A stretch of 64,000 bases of DNA from JBFGJH01 sp041586155 (GTDB lineage Bacteria; Actinomycetota; Acidimicrobiia; Spongiisociales; JAENVV01). The stretch lies in assembly GCA_041586155.1 (NCBI GenBank), contig JBFHAT010000001.1, forward strand, positions 62,001 through 126,000. The letters run 5' to 3'. Below the pieces are notes generated by a model. The model worked only from the letters and a program-made list of their open reading frames with translations, did not search any database and was not told where the DNA came from. Position numbers and translations under genes: made by a program. Shown piece by piece: positions 1-8,719 of the stretch. The first letter of the stretch is position 1. Every line of letters begins with the position of its first letter.

Positions 1-692
1 ATCGCGCCGAGCAAGCCGAACAATGCGACCGGGGCGTAGCCAAGCCGACGTACCGCTGCGTAGAACTCGCCCACCGAGATGACCGCCACCAGAGTGGCCA
101 GGGCGACGAACCAGGCGCCACCGGCCCACAGTGATCCGAACAGGAGACCGAGCAGCACGACGCCGGTGAGGACCCGGGCAGGCAGGTCGCTTCGTTCCTT
201 CTCGGCCGGTTCGGTGGGCGCCGTGGGCGCTTCCCCTGTGACATCTTCGAAACCGACCAAACCGGCTCCAATACCGGGCATCGTGGCGGCGACGGCTTGA
301 AGCTCGTGTTCCTCGGATTCCGACTGGCGGACGGCTTCGGCCAGCCCCTGGTATTCCCGGGTAGTGGCGGCCGTGTAGTCGCCCCCTGTGAAGTCGTCGA
401 ACACCGAGGGTCCGTGATGCCAATCGGCGCCGTCGTTCGTGACGGGCTCGATGTCTGTCTCGCTCGACGCCGGCGCTATCGCCGCTTCGGGCGGGGCAGT
501 GCTGGAGCCGGGTTCCTCCTCGGGCAGAGCTTCGTCGTCATCCGTCCTCGCCACCGGCTCCTCTGGCTCGTCATGGTGCTCCGAAGGCTCGTCATCGTGC
601 TCCGACGGCTCGTCGGGCTCTGCGAAATCCGCCAGCTCGAGCGTGTCGTCGGGGTCGAATGGCAGCGACGGGTTGCGAGGGTCACCTTCCAC
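1..692 (-). CDS. cdsA: Phosphatidate cytidylyltransferase, partial (3' end off window)
   Basis: Makes CDP-diacylglycerol from phosphatidic acid and CTP at the inner membrane. The GTG start at 692 lies one base after the frr stop; the frame stays open to base 1, giving 230 residues. About 165 acidic, Pro-rich residues (runs such as EPSEHDDEPSEHHDEPEEP) precede the first membrane segment, which opens with SDLPARVLTGVVLL, a typical CdsA entry; two hydrophobic segments are visible. The catalytic C-terminal part is outside the window. The frr-cdsA order is the usual one and supports the call. The long acidic front is longer than in ordinary CdsA proteins. Confidence 0.8.
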   Translation of the reverse strand, partial: MEGDPRNPSLPFDPDDTLELADFAEPDEPSEHDDEPSEHHDEPEEPVARTDDDEALPEEEPGSSTAPPEAAIAPASSETDIEPVTNDGADWHHGPSVFDDFTGGDYTAATTREYQGLAEAVRQSESEEHELQAVAATMPGIGAGLVGFEDVTGEAPTAPTEPAEKERSDLPARVLTGVVLLGLLFGSLWAGGAWFVALATLVAVISVGEFYAAVRRLGYAPVALFGLLGA

Positions 693-693
693 G

Positions 694-1245
694 TCACACC
701 TCCAGGAGCTCTTGCTCCTTGTGCTCGAGCAGCTCATCGATGCGGGCCGAATGACTGTCGGTCGTGTCTTGAAGCTGCTTCTCCATTCGGCGGATGTCAT
801 CGTCGGATACCTCGCCGTGAAGGCTCTCCATCGCGTCCTTCGCATGACGCCGGACCTGGCGGATCGAGATCCGCCCGTCTTCGGCCATCTGGCGGACGAC
901 CTTGATCAGGTCTCTCCGTCGCTCCTCGGTGAGTTCGGGGAATGCCAGCCGGATGAGGTGGCCATCGTTGGAGGGGTTGAGGCCGAGCTGGGCGGCGTTG
1001 ATGCCCTTTTCGATCTCCGGGATCGCGTTGGGGTCGAACGGAGACACCACCAACAGTCTCGGCTCGGGAACGGAGAAGCTCGCCAGCTGCTGAAGGGGCG
1101 TCGGGCTGCCGTAGTACTCGACCATCACTCGGTTGAGGATCGATGGATTGGCCCGACCCGTCCGTACGGTGGCGAATTGAGACACGACATGCTCGACAGC
1201 CTGGTCCATGCGCCGTTCGGCGTCCTCCAGCATCTCCTCCAACAT
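694..1245 (-). CDS. frr: Ribosome recycling factor
   Basis: Splits post-termination ribosomes together with EF-G. The 183-residue product has the family length and the conserved stretch TVRTGRANPSILNRV followed by VEYYGSPTPLQQLA. The ATG at 1245 is chosen because AGGAG stands just upstream and a longer version would run into pyrH. It lies 8 bases after the pyrH stop, in the conserved rpsB-tsf-pyrH-frr-cdsA order. Confidence 0.97.
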   Translation of the reverse strand: MLEEMLEDAERRMDQAVEHVVSQFATVRTGRANPSILNRVMVEYYGSPTPLQQLASFSVPEPRLLVVSPFDPNAIPEIEKGINAAQLGLNPSNDGHLIRLAFPELTEERRRDLIKVVRQMAEDGRISIRQVRRHAKDAMESLHGEVSDDDIRRMEKQLQDTTDSHSARIDELLEHKEQELLEV

Positions 1246-1253
1246 GTCAGCTC

Positions 1254-1976
1254 CTAGTAGACGAGGGTCCCGACGGGCTCTCCGACCGCCGCTTTGACGA
1301 TGTTGCCCGGTTTGAGCAGGTTGAAGACCCGTATCGGCAGCCCATTCTCCATGCACATCGTAACGGCGGTCGAGTCCATCACTTGGAGCCCACGAGCGAG
1401 TACGTCCATGTACCGGATCTCATCGATCATCGACGCATCGGGGTTCTGGCGAGGGTCGGCGTCGTAGACGCCGTCGACCATGGTCGCCTTCAGCACGATG
1501 TCGGCCCCGATCTCGGCCGCCCTGAGGGCGGCGGCAGTGTCGGTGGTGAAGAAGGGATTGCCAGTGCCGGCGGCAAAAATGACGACTCGCCCCTTTTCCA
1601 AGTGGCGGATCGCCCGCAGCCGAATGTACGGCTCGGCCAGCTGGCGCATCGAGATCGCACTCTGCAGCCGGCTGGGGACGCCGGCTTTCTCGAGCGCATC
1701 GCGAAGTGCCATGGCGTTGATGGCGGTGGCGAGCATTCCCATGTAGTCGGCCGATGCCTGGTCCATGCCGGCGGCCGCCGATGACACTCCTCGGAAGATG
1801 TTGCCTCCCCCGACCACAATGGCGATCTCGACTCCCTGGTCGGCCGCTTCAGAGATCTCCTCTGCGACTCGGCGCACCACGTTCACGTCGATGCCGTATT
1901 TCACATCCGGGTCGGCGAACGCCTCGCCGGACAGCTTGAGCAGTACCCGCCGCGGATGCTCTTCGTCTTCGGCCAC
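1254..1976 (-). CDS. pyrH: UMP kinase
   Basis: Phosphorylates UMP to UDP in the cytosol; an amino-acid-kinase-fold enzyme specific to bacteria and archaea. The 240-residue product shows the lysine-containing start VLLKLSGEAF, the GGGNIFRG phosphate-binding loop and the DxMGMLATAINA helix typical of PyrH. It follows tsf by 6 bases, so the two are probably cotranscribed. Confidence 0.97.
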   Translation of the reverse strand: MAEDEEHPRRVLLKLSGEAFADPDVKYGIDVNVVRRVAEEISEAADQGVEIAIVVGGGNIFRGVSSAAAGMDQASADYMGMLATAINAMALRDALEKAGVPSRLQSAISMRQLAEPYIRLRAIRHLEKGRVVIFAAGTGNPFFTTDTAAALRAAEIGADIVLKATMVDGVYDADPRQNPDASMIDEIRYMDVLARGLQVMDSTAVTMCMENGLPIRVFNLLKPGNIVKAAVGEPVGTLVY

Positions 1977-1982
1977 CGCTTT

Positions 1983-2597
1983 TCACTCCCCGCCAACGGC
2001 GAGACGGGCGAAGGCCTTGACGGCGATGTTCTCACCCATCTTGGCTGCCAATCGTTGCACCATCTCGCCCACCGTACCCTCGAACTTCTCAGGGCGCATG
2101 AACGGCTGATCCAACAGTACGTTCTCGGCGTAGAACTTCTCGAGGCGACCCTCCACGATCTTGGGGATCACCTCGGGGTTCTTCCCGTCGTGTTCGGCCT
2201 GTTTGGTGATGATGGCCCGTTCGTCTTCGATCTCGGACGCCGGAACGTCGTCACGATCGAGCCAGCGAGGTTTGCCCCAGGCAACATGCATGGCGATGTC
2301 GCGGGCGGCTTGCTTGAACTCGTCTGATTTGGCCACGAAATCGGTCTCAGATGAGAGGTAGACGAGCACACCGGCGACATCGCGTCCGGACTGGGTGTGC
2401 ATGTACGATCCGATCGTGCCGTCGGATGCGTCACGGTCGGCACGCTTGGCGGTGGCAGCCAACCCCTTCTCACGCAGGTAGGCGACGGCCTTGTCGAAGT
2501 CGCCGTCGGTCTCGGACAGAGCCTTCTTGGCGTCCATCATTCCGACACCCGTCGACTGGCGAAGGGTCTGCACGTCCTTTGCGCTGAACCCGGCCAT
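1983..2597 (-). CDS. tsf: Elongation factor Ts
   Basis: Guanine nucleotide exchange factor for EF-Tu. The 204-residue product starts with the UBA-like domain (TGVGMMDAKKAL, residues about 17-28) and contains the SETDFVAKSDEF core motif. It belongs to the short EF-Ts class of about 200 residues, with a much reduced C-terminal dimerisation region compared with the 283-residue E. coli form. It is separated from rpsB by only 2 bases. Confidence 0.97.
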   Translation of the reverse strand: MAGFSAKDVQTLRQSTGVGMMDAKKALSETDGDFDKAVAYLREKGLAATAKRADRDASDGTIGSYMHTQSGRDVAGVLVYLSSETDFVAKSDEFKQAARDIAMHVAWGKPRWLDRDDVPASEIEDERAIITKQAEHDGKNPEVIPKIVEGRLEKFYAENVLLDQPFMRPEKFEGTVGEMVQRLAAKMGENIAVKAFARLAVGGE

Positions 2598-2599
2598 CG

Positions 2600-3364
2600 C
2601 TATTCCTTCGCTCCGGCCGTTGCAGCTTCGGCCACCTCGTCTGTCTTCTTCTCGCCTTGGTCATCGAGCTCGGACTCGGATACCAGCGTCTTTCCTTCGA
2701 TGCAGGCCTCGGAGATCATGTTGGCGATCAGCTGGGCGGAGCGGACAGCGTCGTCGTTGCCCGGTATCACGAAATCGATCCCATCCGGATCGCAGTTGGA
2801 GTCGACCAATCCGATCACGGGAAGACCGAGCCGGTTCGCTTCCTTGACGGCCGTGGCCTCAACGTTGACATCGATGAGGAACAGAGCGTCTGGCAGCTTC
2901 TTGAGGTCGGCCACGCCTCCCAAGTTCCGCTGGAGCTTCTCCTGCTCCCGTCCCAGGCGCAGCCTCTCCTTCTTCGGGAGCGACTCCATCTCGCCCGACT
3001 GGGCCATGCGGTCCAACTCCTTCATGTAGAAGATCCGCTTCTGGATCGTCGAGAAGTTGGTGAGCATGCCGCCCAGCCACCGATAGTTCACGTACGGCAT
3101 GCCGGCCTGTTCCGCTGCCTCGGCGATCGCCCCCGCCACCTGCTTCTTCGTGCCGACGAACAGCACGGTTCCCCCGTCGCGCACGGTGTCGCGGACGAAT
3201 TCGTGGGCGCGGTTCGCTTGCTCGAGAGTCTGGTTGAGATCGATGATGTGGATGTCGTTCCGCTCACCGTAGATGAACGGACGCATCTTGGGATTCCAGC
3301 GTCGCGTCTGGTGCCCGAAATGGACCCCAGCCTCGAGCAGCTGCTTCATGGTGATGGCAGCCAT
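2600..3364 (-). CDS. rpsB: 30S ribosomal protein S2
   Basis: Small-subunit ribosomal protein. Family signatures are LLEAGVHFGHQTRRWNPKM near the N terminus and VNYRWLGGMLTNF near residue 85. Two adjacent ATG codons exist (3367 and 3364); the inner one is preferred because AAGGAG then sits 5 bases away instead of 2. The C-terminal 30 residues are acidic. It heads the rpsB-tsf-pyrH-frr-cdsA run and has a structured leader upstream. Confidence 0.97.
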   Translation of the reverse strand: MAAITMKQLLEAGVHFGHQTRRWNPKMRPFIYGERNDIHIIDLNQTLEQANRAHEFVRDTVRDGGTVLFVGTKKQVAGAIAEAAEQAGMPYVNYRWLGGMLTNFSTIQKRIFYMKELDRMAQSGEMESLPKKERLRLGREQEKLQRNLGGVADLKKLPDALFLIDVNVEATAVKEANRLGLPVIGLVDSNCDPDGIDFVIPGNDDAVRSAQLIANMISEACIEGKTLVSESELDDQGEKKTDEVAEAATAGAKE

Positions 3365-3491
3365 CATTGCTCCTTGTGGTTTCGTCCTCCGCTGACGCGT
3401 CGGAGAAGCCCGCGTCCATCCCGCAACTGCGTTGACCGAGGGATGGCGTCGTCAGCGTGTGTATTTGCCCCGTGGGGCGGCACGGAGTGTA
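3365..3491 (-). promoter_or_regulatory. Putative rpsB promoter and structured 5' leader
   Basis: A TACACT -10-like box lies at 3491-3486 on the minus strand with no good -35 box. The predicted leader contains three inverted repeats: GCCCC/GGGGC at 3467-3478, CCATCCC/GGGATGG with a 17-base loop at 3416-3446, and CTCCG/CGGAG at 3387-3405. Ribosomal protein S2 leaders are known to be autoregulated in other bacteria; that role here is an inference. Confidence 0.4.
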
Positions 3492-3516
3492 CCAGCCGGC
3501 GCCGCGACCAGGTCCT

Positions 3517-4305
3517 TCAGCGTATCGAAGGCTCTGTCATTCGGTTACGGAGGCTCATCACCGATTTGGTGTGGATCTGACAGACCCTCGACTCGGTGAC
3601 TCCAAGCACCTCGCCGATCTCCGAAAGGGTCAGGCCCTCGTAGTAGTAGAGCGTCACGACCAACCTCTCCCGGTCGGGGAGCCGGTTGATCGCGTCGGCG
3701 ACCACCCGCTTGGTCTCCTCGATCTGGAACACCGCCTCCGGGCTCAGACCACGCGGATCGGCGACCTTGTCGCCGATCGAGGACCCATCGGCGTCGCGTC
3801 CGAGGAGATCATCGAGGGCGATGATGCCCGTGTTGGAGATCTCGCCGAGGTGATCCTGTAGCTGGCCCAGCGGGATCCCCATGTGCTTGGCGAGCTCTTC
3901 TTCGGTTGGCGTCCTTTGGAACTTGTGCTCCAACTCGGCGATCGAGCGTTCGATCTCTCGGGCCCGTGCCCGGACGCTCCGTGGAACCCAGTCGAGCCCG
4001 CGCAATTCGTCGAGGATCGCCCCCTTGATCCGGTTGATTCCATACGTTTCGAACTTGAAGCCGCGCTCGGGCTCGAACTTGTCGATCGCATCGATCAGAC
4101 CGAAGATCCCGTAGGACATGAGATCGGCCTGGTCGACGTTGCGAGGCAGCCCGGCCCCGACACGGCCGGCGACGAATTTGACCAACGGCGAGTAGTGCAG
4201 GATCAACCCTTCACGGGCACCAGGATCGGCCGTGGACTTGAAACGGTTCCACAGCTCTGCAACATGTTCGTCGGAGGCTTTACGCCCGCGGGTGACTTCG
4301 CTCAT
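3517..4305 (-). CDS. whiG: RNA polymerase sigma factor, WhiG/FliA type
   Basis: Group 3 sigma-70 factor. The 262-residue product has region 2 (DLMSYGIFGLIDAIDKFEP, then GFKFETYGINRIKGAI), region 3 (around PTEEELAKHMGI) and region 4 (LPDRERLVVTLYYYEGLTL, then a helix-turn-helix ending SRVCQIHTKS). The start at 4305 overlaps the xerC 3' end by 26 bases; a longer start would lie deep inside xerC. WhiG sits at this position in many actinobacteria and controls sporulation in Streptomyces; no flagellar genes are in view, so its target genes here are unknown. Confidence 0.9.
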   Translation of the reverse strand: MSEVTRGRKASDEHVAELWNRFKSTADPGAREGLILHYSPLVKFVAGRVGAGLPRNVDQADLMSYGIFGLIDAIDKFEPERGFKFETYGINRIKGAILDELRGLDWVPRSVRARAREIERSIAELEHKFQRTPTEEELAKHMGIPLGQLQDHLGEISNTGIIALDDLLGRDADGSSIGDKVADPRGLSPEAVFQIEETKRVVADAINRLPDRERLVVTLYYYEGLTLSEIGEVLGVTESRVCQIHTKSVMSLRNRMTEPSIR

Positions 4306-5179
4306 AGGTCGCCTTGAGGTGGTCGCGAGTGACGGAAGTGTAAATCTGCGTCGTGCCGAGTTCAATGTGCCCCAGCATTTCCTGGACCGCCCGCAGGTCA
4401 GCACCACCCTCCAGCAGGTGGGTGGCGAATGAATGACGCAAGGCGTGCGGGAAGGTGCCGAGCCGCCGGCGAACGACCTGACGAACGCCCCGTTCTGTCA
4501 GCGGGCCACCACGGACCCCTAGCCAAAGTGCGGCTCCGCTGTGTGGCGTTGCCAACTGCGGTCGACCCTGTGCCGTGTATGCGACCAGCGCGTCGCGCGC
4601 CACGTCGCCGAGCGGAACGACCCGCTCGCGTCGACCTTTTCCCTTCACCGGCAGGAGGTCCCCGTTCGTCGAGTCGACCGTCATGGCGCAGAGTTCGGAG
4701 ACCCGCATTCCGGTGCCATACAGCGTTTCGATGAGTGCCCGGTCTCGGAGATCGACTGCGGTGTCGTCGGGCAATCTGTCGAGCAGGTCGGCGAGCACCC
4801 GAGCCGAAAGTGCCCTGGGCAGCCTGTGGGGCTGTTTCACGGATCCGACCTCCTCGGCCGGGTTGGACGCCAGCGTCCCCCGTCTGGCCAGCTCGCCGAA
4901 GAAGGTCCTGACTGCCGACACCTTGCGATTGATCGAGCGGCGGGCGTAGCCGTTGGTGCTCAAGTGGGCGAGCCAGTCACGGACCTCGTCACGACCAACC
5001 GCACGGACCGATTGAATCCCGTTGGCGTCACAAAACGACAGGAACTGTGCGAGGTCGCGCCGGTACGCAGCGACCGTATGGGGTGACAGATTGCGCTGGC
5101 TGCGCAAGCGGCTCACATACTCTTCGACGGGCGCTGACGCCCACGCGGGTAGCGGAGGGATGGAAGCCATCGGCCCCAT
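4280..5179 (-). CDS. xerC: Tyrosine recombinase XerC
   Basis: Site-specific recombinase that resolves chromosome dimers at dif with a partner recombinase. The 299-residue product has the N-terminal SAM-like core-binding domain (residues about 5-95) and the catalytic residues of the family: Arg in GTGMRVSELC, Lys in KGKGRRERVVPL, His-x-x-Arg in HALRHSFATHLLEGG, His in MLGHIELGTTQIYTSV and the nucleophile Tyr in the same stretch. The start at 5179 follows dprA by 23 bases; an ATG at 5170 is an alternative. The chromosomal whiG-xerC-dprA context argues against a phage integrase. Confidence 0.93.
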   Translation of the reverse strand: MGPMASIPPLPAWASAPVEEYVSRLRSQRNLSPHTVAAYRRDLAQFLSFCDANGIQSVRAVGRDEVRDWLAHLSTNGYARRSINRKVSAVRTFFGELARRGTLASNPAEEVGSVKQPHRLPRALSARVLADLLDRLPDDTAVDLRDRALIETLYGTGMRVSELCAMTVDSTNGDLLPVKGKGRRERVVPLGDVARDALVAYTAQGRPQLATPHSGAALWLGVRGGPLTERGVRQVVRRRLGTFPHALRHSFATHLLEGGADLRAVQEMLGHIELGTTQIYTSVTRDHLKATYERSHPRA

Positions 5180-5202
5180 GCTTGCGTCCGATCGGACTTG
5201 GG

Positions 5203-6237
5203 TCAACGACTGGAGCGAACCGTCACGACCGATCCATCGAAGTCGACGATACGTTCCGCCTCCAACCTGGCGACCTCGGCCATCACGTCCTCGGCTCTTC
5301 GGTCGAGCACGGCACACAGCTCAGCGATCGGCATGCCGGTCGGACCCAACGCCTCGATCAGCGCTTCATCGGCTCGTGGGGCGCAGTGAGGCGGTGCGCC
5401 CAGCACTCGCTCCAGAGATTCGATCAGATCTTGTGCATCGAACACCGGCCAGGCGCCGTCCCTGATCAGCTCGTTGGTACCCCCAGACGTGGCCCGGTCG
5501 ATGTCGCCCGGCACCGCGAAGACTTCGCGACCCTGCTCGACGGCGTAGCGAGCCGTGATGAGCGCTCCCCCGGTCCGGGCCGCCTCGACCACCACGGTGA
5601 CCGCAGCCAGACCGGCGATGATGCGGTTGCGGGGAGGGAAACGCCAACCGACTGGTGGGGTCCCCGGTGGGTATTCGGAGATGACCGCTCCGGAGGCGGC
5701 GATTCGGTCGCCGAGACCTGCATGATCTGCCGGGTACCACCGATCGATCCCCGAACCGAGCACGGCAACCTGTGGCGCCGGCCCCCGCTCGGCACCGAGA
5801 TGAGCGGCGCCGTCGACACCGTATGCCAATCCGCTCACCATGGTCCACCCTGCGGCTGCGATCGCCCCACCGAAGCTGTGCGCCAGCGCCCGCCCGTATC
5901 GGGTGCAGCGTCGGGTGCCGACAACTGCGACCGCGGCGGCAGCGGGTACCGATCCACGCAAGAAGAGGACCGGCGGCGCATATGCGACCCCGGCAAGCTG
6001 CGTCGGGTAGTCGGGATCACCGCGTACGACGAGTCGGTAGCCGCCGGCGTCGGCTTCGGCGAGACGTTGGGCTGCGGGCACAACCGCAGCTCGACGCGCT
6101 CGGTCGGGAAGCTCGACTCGGCCGGCAACGACAGCCTGAAGAGTCCTCGCAGTCGTGCCGTGGTGCTCCAGCAACTGGCCGAGGCGATTCGGATGCATGC
6201 CCGTATGCGCCAGTCGGATGAGGGCGGACCTGCTCAC
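5203..6237 (-). CDS. dprA: DNA-processing protein DprA
   Basis: Loads RecA on incoming single-stranded DNA during transformation. The 344-residue product has an N-terminal helical region, the Rossmann-like DprA domain (VAVVGTRRCTRYG near residue 103, SGLAYGVDGAAH near 135, GGALITARYAVEQGREVFAV near 225) and a C-terminal winged helix from about residue 290. The ATG overlaps the comM stop in an ATGA junction, so translation is probably coupled. Confidence 0.95.
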   Translation of the reverse strand: MSRSALIRLAHTGMHPNRLGQLLEHHGTTARTLQAVVAGRVELPDRARRAAVVPAAQRLAEADAGGYRLVVRGDPDYPTQLAGVAYAPPVLFLRGSVPAAAAVAVVGTRRCTRYGRALAHSFGGAIAAAGWTMVSGLAYGVDGAAHLGAERGPAPQVAVLGSGIDRWYPADHAGLGDRIAASGAVISEYPPGTPPVGWRFPPRNRIIAGLAAVTVVVEAARTGGALITARYAVEQGREVFAVPGDIDRATSGGTNELIRDGAWPVFDAQDLIESLERVLGAPPHCAPRADEALIEALGPTGMPIAELCAVLDRRAEDVMAEVARLEAERIVDFDGSVVTVRSSR

Positions 6238-7709
6238 CAGACACCCCGAAGCGCCAGGGCCTCTCCTACGTGGTGATCGGCGACTACGTCAGATTCGTCG
6301 AGGTCGGCGATCGTACGGGCTACTCGCCTGATTCGATCGTATCCGCGCGCGGAGAGCGCCAGCCGGTCGTATGCGGACTCGAGCATCGCCGACGCTTTTG
6401 CGGCCATGGGGAGAGCGTCGAGGCCGGGACGGTGCATCTCGCGGTTGAGCACGCCACGAGCGTGCTGCCTCTTCCGGGCGGCCTCGACTCTCACCGCCAC
6501 GACGGCCGACGCTTCCCCTGGGGGCTCGCTCAGGGTGTCGGAGGTCAGCCTGGGGACCTCGACGCGAACATCCAACCGGTCGAGGAGCGGTCCGGACAGC
6601 TTGCGGGCGTACCGGTCGCGATCGCGTGGTGTGCAACTACACGCCACTTTTCGATCCCCGGCGAATCCGCACGGACACGGATTGGTTGCAGCCACCACTT
6701 GCACCGAGCTGGGAAAGGTCACGGCACCGGCCTGTCGCGCCACGACGATCTGCCCGTCTTCCAATGGCTGACGGAGTGCTTCGAGGACGTGACCAGGGAA
6801 CTCGGCCAGCTCGTCCAGAAACAGCACGCCTCGGTGGGCCAGCGATAGCTCGCCGGGGGTCGGAAGCCCACTCCCTCCTCCGACGATCGCTGCCTGCGTC
6901 GCCGTGTGGTGCGGCGAGCGGAATGGCGGGCGGCGGTTTGGGTTGCGTTCGCGACCCGCCGCGGCGAAGACCTGGGCGACCTCCAACGCCTCGGCTTCGT
7001 CGAGCGGGGGGAGGATCGAAGCCAGGCACTGCGCCAGCATCGACTTCCCCGACCCGGGAGGGCCCCACATGAGCATGTGATGACCTCCTGCCGCGGCGAT
7101 CTCGAGCGCCCGGCGCGCCACCGGCTGGCCCCGAACCGCCGACAAGTCGGGCAGCGGTGCGTCGACGCACGTCGCGACCTCTTGCACCGGGCGGGCCGGC
7201 ATCGTCCCCGACACCGTCGCGATGGCCTCGGAAAGCGAGCGGACAGGCCGGACGTCGGCACCCGACACCACGGAGGCTTCGACTGCGCCAGCGTCGTCGA
7301 GGAGAACCGGGACACCGAGCTCTCTGCCCAACAGCGCGGCGCCCAGTGCGCCGCGTGCGGGCCGCACGGCGCCCCGCAGCGTGAGCTCACCGAGGGCCAC
7401 GAAGCCGACCTCGCGCGCCGGCAGCTCATCATTGGCGGCGAGGACCGCCAGCGCGATGGGAAGATCGTAGGCAGATCCCCCCTTGGGGAGGTCGGCCGGC
7501 GCCAGGTTGACGACCGTCCGACCGGGAGGACGGTGGTATCCGCTCGACGCCAGCGCCGCTACCACCCGATCGCGCGCTTCACGTACCGCCGTGTCCGGCA
7601 GACCGACCACCAGAAAGGCGCGCTGGCCGGTTCGGCTGATATGGGCTTCGACGGCGACGACTCGGGGCTCGACACCGATGAGCGCCGCCGACCTCACTGA
7701 TCCGTTCAT
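6234..7709 (-). CDS. comM: ComM/YifB family AAA+ ATPase
   Basis: Mg-chelatase-like AAA+ helicase; ComM drives branch migration during natural transformation. The 491-residue product has the N-terminal YifB domain (VVGLPDTAVREARDRVVAAL), Walker A GPPGSGKS at residues 216-223, a Walker B region around GVLFLDELAEF and a C-terminal Mg-chelatase domain. Pairing with dprA supports a DNA uptake or recombination role. The start has no Shine-Dalgarno but TACGGT lies 7 bases upstream, suggesting a leaderless transcript. Confidence 0.93.
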   Translation of the reverse strand: MNGSVRSAALIGVEPRVVAVEAHISRTGQRAFLVVGLPDTAVREARDRVVAALASSGYHRPPGRTVVNLAPADLPKGGSAYDLPIALAVLAANDELPAREVGFVALGELTLRGAVRPARGALGAALLGRELGVPVLLDDAGAVEASVVSGADVRPVRSLSEAIATVSGTMPARPVQEVATCVDAPLPDLSAVRGQPVARRALEIAAAGGHHMLMWGPPGSGKSMLAQCLASILPPLDEAEALEVAQVFAAAGRERNPNRRPPFRSPHHTATQAAIVGGGSGLPTPGELSLAHRGVLFLDELAEFPGHVLEALRQPLEDGQIVVARQAGAVTFPSSVQVVAATNPCPCGFAGDRKVACSCTPRDRDRYARKLSGPLLDRLDVRVEVPRLTSDTLSEPPGEASAVVAVRVEAARKRQHARGVLNREMHRPGLDALPMAAKASAMLESAYDRLALSARGYDRIRRVARTIADLDESDVVADHHVGEALALRGVW

Positions 7710-7757
7710 GGCGCCGACCGTATGGGACGACCCCGACAGAAACGGTCAGTGGGATGC

Positions 7758-7967
7758 TCAGTGTCCGGCGGTGACCAACCCGAGGGCGGTGGTGAGACAC
7801 GACGAGCAGGTCCAACCGTCTTGGGAGATCGCAAGCTCCCCACCGGTTCGGGAACCGCAGCGCTCGCAGCGGCGCAATACGAAACTCTCTGCCATCTCGA
7901 CGTGGGGGCCGTCGCCCGCAATGAGCTCCGACACCAGCAATCCTGGTTGGGTTCCTGACTTGTTCAT
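7758..7967 (-). CDS. Small zinc-ribbon protein (hypothetical)
   Basis: A 69-residue product with two CxxC pairs, CERC and CSSC, 20 residues apart, the spacing of a zinc ribbon. No family is recognised. It is upstream of comM on the same strand, 48 bases away, with only a weak GGAAAA ribosome-binding site. The zinc-ribbon pattern makes it more likely real than the neighbouring short frames, but it could be spurious. Confidence 0.5.
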   Translation of the reverse strand: MNKSGTQPGLLVSELIAGDGPHVEMAESFVLRRCERCGSRTGGELAISQDGWTCSSCLTTALGLVTAGH

Positions 7968-8277
7968 GGGTTTTCCGACGTCAAACCGGGACAGCATAGG
8001 CGACTAAGGTGACCGCAATGTCATCGGGGACGGTGACAGGTGCGTCGACACGCCGCGGTTCGGGCGGTCCGATCGATCTCTTGCCCTCGTCCAGATATCG
8101 ACGTGGCGTATCTCCATGAGGTATCTCATCGAGGTATCGGAGCGAGGCCTCGACGGGCGACCGCCGCACGATGCCGACGCAACGCCGGGTCTCGGTTCAT
8201 CATGCGCTGTGATGCCCGAGACCCGGTATCCCACTCAGAGTGGTTGATCCACCATTCTCTGTTTACTTGGCTCTACG
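7968..8277. other. Stretch without a confident gene
   Basis: About 310 bases with only short, poorly supported frames: a 62-codon frame on the minus strand (7981-8169) and a 43-codon frame on the plus strand from 8117. Both have lower third-position GC than the flanking genes. A small inverted repeat CCACT/AGTGG lies near 8229, and TCACATGA occurs twice around 8284-8306. No tRNA or known RNA is seen. It probably carries the promoters of the flanking genes. Confidence 0.5.
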
Positions 8278-8700
8278 ATGAATCACATGAGTGGGATTCA
8301 CATGACGGCGCTCGCCGTCGAAGAGAGACCGGCCGACAGCTCTGCCATCCCGGGCGACGGCGCGGACGGTTCGAATATCGACATCTCGGTGCTGATCGCC
8401 TGCCTCACGGCCTATCAGCGGGCGGCGCGCCGCTTCGAGGTCGACGCCGAGGCTCCGCTTCCTACCATCCGGTGCTGGGATTCGGATACGGTCGAGATCC
8501 TCGTTCAGAGCCATGCCGAACTCGGTGTCGCCGTTGAGTTGGCAGCCGGATGGAGCGGACACGCGGTGAACGTGCTCGTACCTGCGGCAATGATGGGCGA
8601 GGCCCACGCCACCTTCCGCTCACGGATCGGATCGGTCCGTCTGCAGCCGTATTGGTCGGACGCTCTTGCGGTGCGCTTCGGTCGCACCGAGATCCCCTGA
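8278..8700 (+). CDS. Hypothetical protein, 140 aa
   Basis: Not recognised. The 140-residue product has an acidic, probably flexible first 35 residues, then an amphipathic helix (SVLIACLTAYQRAARRFEV) and an alpha/beta-looking remainder with no membrane segment or cysteine motif. Several ATG codons exist at the start (8278, 8287, 8302); the first is taken without clear ribosome-binding-site support. It ends 19 bases before the HAD hydrolase gene on the same strand, so the two may be cotranscribed. Confidence 0.65.
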   Translation: MNHMSGIHMTALAVEERPADSSAIPGDGADGSNIDISVLIACLTAYQRAARRFEVDAEAPLPTIRCWDSDTVEILVQSHAELGVAVELAAGWSGHAVNVLVPAAMMGEAHATFRSRIGSVRLQPYWSDALAVRFGRTEIP

Positions 8701-8719
8701 GCCTGCGCTGGGAGTCGGG

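Noticed and set aside
5047..6276. 409-codon plus-strand frame opposite dprA and xerC
   Set aside because: The sense-strand genes have full catalytic motifs and normal lengths; this frame is a codon-bias shadow.
8004..8234. Short minus-strand frames near 8.1 kb as genes
   Set aside because: No ribosome-binding site, lower third-position GC than true genes here, and competing frames on the other strand.
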